In this document: positions 37,001 through 47,124 of the stretch, piece by piece
Layout of the letters: each line of letters begins with the position of its first letter
How positions within the stretch are numbered: position 1 is the stretch's first letter
Assembly (NCBI GenBank): GCA_016647705.1
Contig: CM028333.1
Location: 29,052,743-29,116,742 of the forward strand
Length of the DNA: 64,000 bases
From: Eucommia ulmoides
Lineage: Eukaryota > Streptophyta > Magnoliopsida > Garryales > Eucommiaceae
Direction of reading: 5' to 3'
Position numbers and translations under genes: made by a program
Notes under the pieces: model-generated
What the model was told of the DNA's origin: nothing
Database searches by the model: none
Seen by the model: the letters and a program-made list of their open reading frames with translations, nothing else

Positions 37001-38852
37001 TGATGCAAGATCTTCTCATTTTGCCCCGAAACATCACTGTTTCAATCAGTTGACCAATCCTTTTCGGATAAATTAACCGATTGATGTTGGTTAGTCAATC
37101 CTTCACCAATTTTTGCTCCAAAACTCATCATTTAATTCAGTTAACCAATTACTTTTCTCGGTTAACTAAATTGACCCTAAATTTCAATTTTAAACATGAT
37201 TTACACTTAGGTCAATTTTTATTTTCAATTTCATATAGGAAAACATATTTAAATACTAATTAGGATCCTAAAATTCAACAAATCAAACACACAAAAATAG
37301 AACTCATTTAATAGTGTCGTTTGTGATCCTAATTCGAGTTGCATTAAGAGTATAAAATGATTGAGTTGTTTTCACCTAATTTCTTCAAGATCTTCAATAC
37401 TATTCATTTCTTCGATGTTCATCTTTGCACCCTTGATATTTTCTTCATGATTCAATCTTTAAATGGAACTCTTTTTCTAAAACACTCAACAAACTCATTA
37501 GTTCTACCAAAAATATCAACATTTAATTGTCCATCAAAATCTCGGGATCAACACCTGGTTTTCTTGGTCTGACACTACTGAGGGATACATTGAATCATCT
37601 CACTATACTCCGTGTTCGAAGGATCAGATAAGTAAATTTGGAAATGATTACCTAAGATATTATGAATACTATTATCATCCTCAATCCAATCGCCCCAATC
37701 ATTTTTCAACCTTTTGATATACATCATTTTCTGTTTCTGATTGATGCATGCATGAAAATATTTCATATTTCCATCTCCTTCTTTCATCTATTCAATTCCG
37801 GATTTTTGTTTCCAAAGTGCTTCCTTCTGGTATAAAGATTTTATCAACTAGGCCTCAGTTTCCTGTAATCGCGGGATCAAACTTAGATCATATGCAACTT
37901 GTCTTTCAATATCATCCATTTTTTATCTAATATCTTGAACCTGTCGAAAATATTTCCAAAATTTTTTTAAGCTCCATTCATGCAGCACTGACTTGAGCCT
38001 TTTCATTTTTCTATACCACCTTTGAAATGGATTTCCGGATATAGGTTGATCCCAAGACTCCTTGACAATCTTGGCAAAATTATAATATCGACACCAAAAA
38101 ATTAAAGGACTCTTTACCTTGCTTGTTATACGTTCCTCATTTGATCAATTGCGGACTATGATTCGAACAAGCTTTATTTAAATTACGAACTTCAGAAATC
38201 GAGAATATATGCTGCCATTTATTACTTACCAAAGTTCTATCTAATTTGCTCAATTTATTCTGTGTTCGATGCTTAGTGCTACACCAAGTGAACTTATTTC
38301 CTCTAAAAGATAATTCGACAAGCCCACACATATCAACACAGTCCAATATATCATTGGCAGCCTAAGTATCAAACTAAGAACACCCTAATCGCTCTAGTCT
38401 ATCCAGAGTTACATTAAAATCTCCTGCTATAAGCAACGGATAATCAAAATCATTACTAACCTCTCTGATTTGATCCCACAACTTCTTTCTCTCCCTTATC
38501 AAGTATTTTGCATGCACTACTACTTCTAAGAATTCCTGCTGAAGCATTCTACGAGTTATCTTAGCCACCACGTGTTGATCTTACTAACCAAAATATCACA
38601 ATGAATTGGATATCTCCAAAACACTCAAATATTACTACATTTATTACTGAAGCCATTGTCAAACATAACATAACGCCTGAGCTCCTGCACAACATGAGTC
38701 TCCATCCTAGGATCCAACAACCCAACGAAAGAACAAGAGAACAATCGAGTCATTTTTTTAAGCCTTCTTCTAATGGCTGAATTAGCAACCCCCTGAGCAT
38801 TCCACACCAAAGAATTAAACATTAGAAGAATTGGATTCTTGGCCTTACCCAT
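34002..38852 (-). pseudogene. LINE-1 ORF2 relic: endonuclease and reverse transcriptase
   Basis: Read from 38,852 downward: an AP-endonuclease start (LVWNAQGVANSAIRRRLKK), GDFNVTLDR near 38,410, GNKFTWCS near 38,300, and the post-endonuclease motif MKEGDGNMKYFHACI near 37,780. After an inserted LTR come ASGPDWFNERFY and the LIPK block (about 35,130-34,960) and the RT core with SYADDAVV near 34,410. The YADD box is intact but the frame is broken many times. Plant L1-type LINE. It ends just beside the Gypsy LTR at about 34,002. Confidence 0.85.
35194..37553 (-). mobile_element. LTR-B copy 2, solo LTR (2.36 kb) inside the LINE
   Basis: In element sense it runs TGTTGATCCC...GGCCAACA. The flanks are CTTGG (35,189-35,193) and CCTGG (37,554-37,558), a 4/5 match. 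It shares the outline of 6,562-8,694. Its array at 36,738-37,165 holds at least ten motifs such as CAGTTGACCGAT and CAGTCGGTTGACC, many containing TTGACC, the core of the WRKY W-box. Confidence 0.75.
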
Positions 38853-39260
38853 TCCTTCCTTGCTGCCGATTTAGTTTGGACTATAGGTGCAAATCCCAAT
38901 TGCCTGATTTTTCCATTTGTCTTAATAAACCACTTCGAATCACCCGAATCTTTAAAATACTTTTTTTCTATTATTCTTGTCTCTTAACTACATCTATGGT
39001 CTTCTTCACCACCAATTTCCCTCTCAATATTTCTACATTGCAATCATCCTTGGATACACCTTGGTTAGATACAGAATCTTCTTATTCCTCAAATTGAATG
39101 TGTTGATTTTTATTTTTTCTTTGAAACACTACTACTTTATCCATTTTTGTCTCTTCAATGCTTTGCTCTTGACCCTTTAATTCCTTATCATTCTTATTTT
39201 CATTTTCTTCATTTTCTTGATCTTTAAAAATACTTTGTTTTTGTTTCTCCCCTTGCTAAT

Positions 39261-40656
39261 TGATATGTGTAAATTACTTATCTATTTCTAAACTGAACAT
39301 TGTTAGTTTTCGAGTACATTTATTACGTTTTAATATGTTTTTATGTGTTTTTGTATAAATCAGGTGTTTGAGGTGAAATCGCATGAAAACGGATCAATAA
39401 CGATGAAATTGGATCAAGAATGGTGGAAGAACGGTGAGAAAACAAGCATGGAGATAATATTCAGAACAGTAACCCACCATCGCGGTGTCCAGACCACCGC
39501 TGCAGCGGTGAATATGCAAAGAGGGGCTTAAGTTGTTGTAAACTCACCGCTGCAACGGTAAAACTGCAGAGAAGTCCCTAATCTTACCGCCTTCTCCACC
39601 GTTGTTGTAAACACTGTGTCAACATGCCCACCGCCTCGGCGGTCACCTCTGCACAGATTTAGATATTTTTTTGATGTTTTTTAGGATATTTTCCCTATTT
39701 AATCCTCTTTCCTCTCTCATTTTCAGCCTTATACCATCATTAGGATATACTTAGGGTTAGGTTGAGAGATTTTAGAGGGAGAGCTAACAACCTGAAGAAA
39801 GAGAAGAAGGAGACGCGATTGTGGAACGGTTCAAGCGCCAAATCCTCAGATATAGGCTAAGTTTCATCGTTCTTCTTTTATTTCTTTAACTTCGGTAGTT
39901 GTTGAGCATGTTTAGCTCATTCTTTATTATATATACAGTTATGGTCATTAGCTAAACGTGGATTGTTTAAGGATTAACAATATATTTATAAATATAAGGT
40001 TATTTTGATTTTGGTGTTTCATTTATAATTGTTCTTCGTTATTTGGATTGTGTTTATCGTTATTCTTTGATATTATGCTTGTTTAGATAATTAGAGAATA
40101 CGGAGTTTGACACTCGAGAGATGTAACCCCGGATTCGGACTAGGTTAAACACAACGCGACGATCCAACGACCCGGGAGGGCGTTAGAAAATGTGCAATCA
40201 ATGTCGTTGGGGCGAGACTCATGTGATTATGTGTTAGAAAAAGGCATTCGAGGGGGACTTCAGCGTCAACGCGAAATCACATATTCGCTTGCTTTACACT
40301 CGGGAGAGGGAGCAAGCGAGTATACGATACAGAGATTGTCAAATAGGTCGAATACCATTAACGTAAGTCAAATGAGATCAAACACGTATTTGTAAACCAA
40401 GTTAATCCCTAGACAATTATTTTCCCTAAAACATCTCATATTATTAGTATAGATTAAATTTAGTTATATTAGTTTAGTTTATATTAATTTTATATATTTT
40501 TTTATCACCTAGATAAAGTTAGGTCATGATAAACAAGGTACTCGATAATAGTCTCAACCAATCCCCGTGAACACGATACCCGTACTCTCCCTACCTATAT
40601 TAAAACCTAACCCGTATACTTGAGGTGAAAGTAGCGACGTAATTTACGTGTTATCA
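39261..40656 (+). mobile_element. LTR-A copy 7, solo LTR inside the LINE
   Basis: It runs TGATATGTGT...GTGTTATCA, flanked by CTAAT (39,256-39,260) and CTGAT (40,657-40,661), a 4/5 target duplication. It has palindromes at 39,475-39,650, a TATTTAAT box at 39,696-39,703, two CGGGAGAGG-type blocks, and an ACGTAATTTACGT palindrome at the 3' end. LINE ORF1 sequence lies on both sides. Confidence 0.85.
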
Positions 40657-40659
40657 CTG

Positions 40660-41568
40660 ATCTAGACTTTGTTTTTCTTCTACCACCAGTTCTTTTGTTG
40701 CACCTCCAACAACTTTATACTGTTGCTCCACCTTTTTTCCTTTCCCTACATTTTCTTCTGACTTCTTACTCTCTTTAGGCTTCACATCCATTTTTTCGAT
40801 GGATTGTATTTACACTCTTGAACTGAATGACCCTATCTATAGACTATAATAGTGTCAACAATATTTTGGCATCACTTCGTACTTGATTGGTTGCCAAAAT
40901 CCTGAATTGCCTTGTCCAATCCATATTTTTTTGGAAGTTCATTTTGCAGGTCAATTTCGACACAGACTTTGGCATAACGGTGCCTGGATAAACTTGTGGT
41001 TGCAGCATCCAATTTCATAGGTGATCCCACCACTTTAACTAAGGAGAATAAAATCACTCTTTTATAGAAATGAATCAGGAGAAATTCCAATTCAATCCAT
41101 ACTGGAGCTAAAGAAGATTCCACATTTGCTTGGAAATCTGGAGTCCATTTGAAAGTTCGCATCGGATATCCTTTGATAGACCAAAAAAATTTTAATCCAA
41201 AGTCTCTGGAAATCTTTTTCACAATATAATTGAATTAAAAGATATTTGGAATCCAAAAAACCAATCTCAAATGCGGCTTTAAATCCAATAGAGCGAAACG
41301 CTCTTCTGAGCTCGTCAAAAGCTGGGCGACCATGAGAAAATTTGTCAATTAAAGCGTACTGAAACAAAGCTACCAAAGAATTAACTTCTTCATTAGTAAG
41401 GAAGATGGCCAGCTCTCCCTCATATATTGATAATGGCTTCAAATCCACAACATCAATAGCTTTATTACCAAAGAACAAACTTGCGAAAGATTTGGCTTCG
41501 AATGGGATCGACTTACGATTTTTAAAAATAGAAGGATTATTCCGGCCATCACTGGAAGTTCCCATCAC
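40660..41568 (-). pseudogene. LINE-1 ORF1 relic (DUF4283 plus CCHC knuckle)
   Basis: From 41,568 the frame encodes a DUF4283-type RNA-binding domain (SHGRPAFDELRRAFRSIGF, then MRTFKWTPDFQANVES, then APVWIELEFLLIHFYKR). One frameshift lies around 41,215. A degraded zinc knuckle (GHSVQECKY) follows near 40,815. This is the standard ORF1 of plant L1 elements and lies upstream of ORF2. The start at 41,568 (MMGTSSDGR) is plausible but unproven. Confidence 0.8.
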
Positions 41569-41599
41569 AACATAATCAAAAACACAGAACCGTTGGCCA

Positions 41600-43150
41600 A
41601 CTAAACACCAGGAATTTCTGGAAAAAAAATTGAAAAAAGGTTAGCTGAAGATCTTCGCCAAAAAAAAATCACCAGCAGATAGAAGATCGTCGAAGAAACA
41701 AATTTGTAATTATTACGTCTAAGTCCTAATTGATGAAAACAAACAACAGCCATAAAATCAATAACTCGATGAATCTGGAAACAACCAACAAAACCAAACG
41801 CCGACACAACAATAGATCCACAGAACGATTGGGGAAAAACGAGATCAAAGCAACCAGCCTGACGTCGAGATCAAGATGGACTAGATCCGAATACTCAAGC
41901 TCTCAGATCTGAGTCTCGACGAAGCCCACAGCCATAAAACAACCTCGAGCCGTAGAATCGCCTCCGCCTAGCCTTCCTAAGAAGAAAGCACTACAGTTGA
42001 ACCGGCGGCAGTGATTCTTGAAATCAAACCCAATAGCGACGAAACAACAAAAGCATCAATCGCAAGATCTAAAGATCTGAATGACTCTCGCGACAGAGAC
42101 AACACCAGAATCGTGTTCTATAGATGAAAACGATTGATAAATCGTAGATCGCGTTCATATAATTTTTTTGTTTATTTAAATTTTCAGTATTGAAATTATT
42201 TAGTTTGTTGGTTGATTCATAATAAATAACAATCAAATTTGTTAAAATTATTATATTAATGATAAATTATATTTAAAAATTATTTAAACAAAATAAAACG
42301 TTAAAAGAACGAGAAATTAAGGAAAAATAAGACAAAGGATTTTGTAGGCTCTCATTCATTCTCAAGTGTAGTGTTTCAATATTTTGGTTTCTTTTATAGA
42401 TACAAATTTTAACTTCATATAAATTAAGAGTTTAATAGTCATTTGCAACCATTTGTTTCGAGCAAGGGGTCATGGTAGTTTCTGAACTCTAGGAGTTTCG
42501 AAAGATTATTTAAAAATAAATGGGCGCCAAATATTAAACATTCTAGCGTGTTTAAAGGCACTATTTTAAATTAAATAAATTATAAAATAGATAAAATTGC
42601 TATAAATCGTACCGTCAAGTTGAAATATATACACTAATTCAACTCATTCAAAAAAAAAATACAAATCGAATAAATTTAATAATCATGAACAAAATATCAA
42701 TTAATTACAATTTTTAATATTTAAATAACTATATTCATATCATTATTGTTAAAATTAAGTCAACTCTATATATTTTCAAATATGACAAATGAGAATTAAA
42801 AAGAGATTAAAAAAACTACAATCAAATAAAATCGTTGTAATAAATCACTTATTCTAATGACATAATTAATTTTATTCGATTGGGGAAAAAAATAAAGACA
42901 ACTCATTCCATTCATTATACCAACATAAATGAATATATATATATATATATACACATAAAAATAAAATACAGATAAAAAATTCATGCAACATTAATAATAT
43001 TCATATTTCACTTCTTCATCAATCTGCAAAAAGAAATAAATAAATAAATGAAATAATCCACTTAAGGCAATTTTATTTTATTTTTATACATCAGAAAACA
43101 AAGAAAACAAAACAAATTTTCATTTCCCTAAGCAACATATTAGTCATTCC
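41600..43150. other. No gene recognised; LINE leader and AT-rich spacer
   Basis: The first 550 bases probably belong to the 5' UTR of the LINE. From 42,150 the sequence is AT-rich with short (TA)n runs (42,935-42,950). No exon, RNA gene or repeat end could be supported. Confidence 0.5.
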
Positions 43151-43159
43151 CTCAAGAGG

Positions 43160-45690
43160 ATTATCATAATTTTAAACTCTTCTTCCATCTCCGTTCCAAT
43201 GCTAGCCATATAGTCCGCACATTGATTTTTGGCTCTAGTTGTGACTTGAATGACATAGTCATTCTCTTATATCATGTGCTTGCAATCATCAATCCACAGT
43301 TTGTATCTGTGAATCCTTGGGCAATCTTCTAACAGAAGTTGAGATCTCTTTATGAACTCCTCTTATCTCAGCTTCAAGGCTATTGCAGTTCTGCAAGTGT
43401 CCATAAAATCCAAACCGCCAAATACCGTGCTTGTCTCTAAGTAGGCCTCCAAATCCTCCTTTCTCGATACTACTTCGATCACACCCATCCATGTTCATCT
43501 TGAAAAAACCTGTGTGGGAGAGAAATCTATTAGAGCTGCCATGATTAAAATTCAAATGGTCTGATCTTTCATGACAAAAAGATTTCACTAGATTGTTCTT
43601 TAGTCTTAAGATTTTTTGAATAAAAATGTAACAGTCTCTTTGTGTTCCTTCAATCACTTCTCAATTTATGTCCTTCCAGATCTCCCATAAGATAGCAAGA
43701 AAAAGATAAGAAAATTGAGAGTACGAATTCTTCCCTTTGATGTTGTCTTTAATCCAATTCTGCACATTCAACCTATTAAAAGAAAGAACCTGATCAGGAC
43801 TAAAGAAATGAAGCCAAACTCTTTTAGTCTTTTGGCAATTCCTCAAGACATGATCCATCGATTCACTAGTTTCTTTACACCTTTGACATAAACTCGACAC
43901 ATCATTCATCCATTTAGTCACAAGTTCATTGGTAATTAGTTTTTTGTGACCAATTAGCCAAAGAAAGTATTTCATATTTTGTGGTATCTTGAGTTTCCAA
44001 ATCCAATTCCAGATAGGATTGGTACCCATGACTTCCACCTTATCAAATAGGCTAATTTTAAGGAAAACAGATCTAAATTTTCAAATTTCCTCACTACCAC
44101 ATCTTCTTGAAAAAATCAGGGGGGATCCATACTAAGGATTTCCATTTTATCCTCTTCCGAGATAATCTGTAGGATCAGTAGAAGATACCAATTACCAAAA
44201 TCATCAATAATACCTGAAACTCTCATATCCTCATAGTTTTGGTTGTAGGTATCACCTAACGGCCCTTTACCACACCACCAATCGGTCCAAAGATTAATTT
44301 TTTACACCATTTCCCACTTTCATTTCATACCCTTAATGAGGTTATCCTTATTTTTAGAAATTCCTTTCCACATATATGATTCATTAGCTTTTTTCTCCCA
44401 AAAACTTGGGCTATCCTCAATTTTATATTTAGCTTTGATAATTTTTATCCAAAGATTATCATCATTATTGAGAATATTCCAACCCAATTTAGTTATGTAG
44501 GCATCATTTAGCACTCTGACTTTCCTTATACCCAGCCCACCTTTCTCTTTATTAAGACAATTTTTTTCCCAATTCACTAGATGAAATTTTTTCTTATCCT
44601 CTATTTCTCCCCATAGGAATCTTCTATTAATTTTATCCAAATCGTCACAGGTTCTTCTAGGCAGAATCATAGTTCGCATCACATAGCTAGAAATAGCAGT
44701 GGTAAAAGATTTTATGAGCCTAATTCCACCGGCCACGACAAGGTTTTTAGACTTCCAGTTGGTCAAACGACTTTGGACCTTCTCAATAACATGTCTATAA
44801 TGATCTTTACTATTTCTCCCATGAATCAAGTTAGCACCAAGATATTTTCCTAGATCATTCATGAGTTGAATGCCCAATCTAGTACTAGCATTTTTTGCCT
44901 TGAATCTTTTGATGTTCGGAGAGATAAACATTTTAGATTTATTAAGATTGATTTTAAGCCCCAACATGTTAGAAAACTCATTTAAAATATCAATCACATT
45001 ATCGCACCAAATATCCCCAACTCTAGAAAAAAAAAATCTAATCATCATCAAAAAATAAGTGCAAAAGAGTAAGACTATTTTTAGCAACTTTAATACCTTT
45101 CCAATCCTCTTTTTAACACTATTCTCAATGAGGAGAGAATTTTTTTCATACAAAGAACGAAAAGATAAGGGGATAAGAGATCTCCTTGCCTTAATCCTCT
45201 CAAAGCTTTGAATTCATGGAGGAGTTCTCCATTCCAAAGGATTCTAACGAAGCATTTTTAACACAACTAAGCTTAAGCTTAATCCAATTGGGAGGGAGGT
45301 TAAAAAAATTAAGCGTTTCTTCAAGAAAATCCCAATTAACTTGTCATAAGCTTTTTCAAGATCAATTTTAATGACCATTCCACCAAGTTTATTTTTAGTT
45401 TTTCTAAGACTCTGTAAGACTTCTTGAGTGACAATAATGTTATCAAGAGTCATTCTCCCAAGAATGAAACTACTTTGATAAGGACCAACAATATCTTTAA
45501 GCAAATGCCTAAATCTTGCAACAAGGATTTTAGTAACGATTTTATAAGTAGTATTGCAAAGACTAATGGGTCTAAAGTGCAATATAGTTTCATGGATGCT
45601 CACTTTAGGGATCAAGGCAATAAAGTTCTGTTATTGTTATCAAGCACATGCCCATCGAAAAAACATTTAATCACAAAATTATAGATATCA
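43160..45690 (-). pseudogene. LINE-2, 5'-truncated: RT, zf-RVT and RNase H
   Basis: From about 45,660 downward: an RT beginning at IPKVSIHE, with FRPISLCNTTYKIVTKIL, GPYQSSFI and MVIKIDLEKAYD. The catalytic box lies near 45,040, where the expected FADD reads FDDD and is followed by a stop. A long open frame (45,153-44,320) then shows NKSKMFISPN, LGKYLGANLIHGR, and WKSKNLVVAGGIRLIKS. Next come the zf-RVT domain at 44,038-43,661 (CQRCKETSESMDHVLRNC) and an RNase H domain at 43,657-43,289 (FKMNMDGCDRSSIEKGGFGGLLRD). The endonuclease and ORF1 are absent. LINE RNase H of this type is known from plants. Confidence 0.85.
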
Positions 45691-45699
45691 TTGCCCACA

Positions 45700-46311
45700 A
45701 TTATTAACAATACATAAAATAAATATTAGAGTTATATTTTGACAAACAAAAAAAACTACAAAAAAAAATGGCATACACAACTTCAAGTTTGTTTTTCCTA
45801 AACAAAATAATAATCAAATCCGAATGTAATAAAATTGAACTTGCACAACCAACTAAATAATTGTCGGGATAGCAAAATCATAACAAAAGATAAACTTAAT
45901 TAATCACACTAAAATTGCATCTCCCAACTGATCATTTTCTTATTCCAATTATATAATCAATTTCAATATGTTTAGATCAACTCGCAAATCGGAAGAGAGA
46001 AATCGTATGTGAGGGGGAGCTCAACTCGCAGATTGCAATTTGCAAGTTGCGATCTGCGATCTAAAAAAAATTAGAATAAAAAGAGAAGATAGGTGTACTA
46101 TGCAAAAGATCAAAATCGCAATTTGAGAGAAATCGAAACAAAGATAGAAGATCGGAGATTTGAATGACGAATCAAAGCTATGATCTGTGAAAAATCAAAA
46201 GAGAGAGAAGATCAGAGATTTGTGCGAGAGATTAAAACTGCAATCTGCGAAAAATCAGAACAGAGAGATTGGAGATTTGTGCGAAAATCAAAACTGCGAT
46301 CTTGGAGACCT

Positions 46312-46342
<31 letters not shown>

Positions 46343-47020
46343 TCGGCGATTTTGGGAAAGGAGATACCCTATTGCGACTGAAAGTGATAGAAAAACTCTA
46401 ATTAAAGTTAATTTTTGTAAATAAAAATAATCTAAGGGTATGTTTAGTTAGAATGATGGAAAAAGAAAATGAAAATATTATATTTTTTATTCATTGTAAA
46501 AAAAAAAAAATTATTTTCCTTAGTATTATTTGGTTAAGAAAGAAAAATGAATAGAGAAAAAATAAGTCACTTTAATTTAATTTACTATTTTACCCTCATA
46601 TATAAAAAAAAATTAAAAAAAATTATAATTAAAAGTATAATTGTAATTTTATTTATTTTCCATCACTTTTCTTCATTTTCGTATCAAATTTAAAAAAAAA
46701 AAAAAAAATGGCTTAAAAAGTTATGCATTTTTCTTCCTATTTTCTTTTTCCATTTATTTTCTATCCTTACCGAACAATTTTTTATTTTTATTTTTTTTTT
46801 TTTATTATTATTTTTTTTTCTATCCATTTTCGCATCTTAATAGTTTAAATTATGAGTGAGTTTGTTTTTTATCCCGTTTATTTATAAGTGTAAATTAAGA
46901 ATTGTGCAAAAATAACATTTATGGGTTTAATTACAGTAGGCTTTTAAGACAACAGCGAAATGCAAGCACCACCCAATAATAAGAGGACACAACCTACTCG
47001 ACGTTGTACTTCCCATCTCC
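45700..47020. other. AT-rich intergenic sequence upstream of HCF152
   Basis: No gene is visible. Features are a reiterated GATCTGCGATT-like stretch at 45,980-46,310, a short (GA)n at 46,317-46,345, and poly-A/T runs at 46,497-46,810. A GGGTATGTTTAGTTAG motif at 46,436 and CCTTACCGAACAA at 46,763 could be the ends of a small DNA element, but they do not pair convincingly. Confidence 0.5.
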
Positions 47021-47021
47021 A

Positions 47022-47040
47022 CTTAATAATATAAATATCC
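47022..47040 (+). promoter_or_regulatory. TATA-like element upstream of HCF152
   Basis: AATAATATAAATATCC lies about 85 bases before the start codon, with a pyrimidine-rich leader (CCCTTTTTCCCTCTCC) after it. The position and composition fit a plant core promoter; no start site is proven. Confidence 0.5.
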
Positions 47041-47109
47041 ATCTTGATCTTATTGTGTAATCAATATCCCTTTTTCCCTCTCCAGAGTTCAGAATTCGAA
47101 CAAGGTTCA

Positions 47110-47124
47110 ATGGACCAATCATGA
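47110..47124 (+). CDS. Four-codon upstream ORF overlapping the HCF152 start
   Basis: The first ATG of the leader opens a frame of four codons (MDQS) ending in TGA. The stop overlaps the HCF152 start codon as ATGA (47,121-47,124). It would be the first AUG met by a scanning ribosome if transcription starts near the TATA-like element. A ribosome finishing it would sit on the main AUG, so reinitiation or leaky scanning would set HCF152 output. This is an inference from sequence; no expression data are available here. Confidence 0.5.
   Translation: MDQS

Noticed and set aside
46436..46775. Possible MITE (GGGTATGTTTAGTTAG to CCTTACCGAACAA)
   Set aside because: The ends pair only weakly and no target duplication could be seen in the AT-rich flanks.
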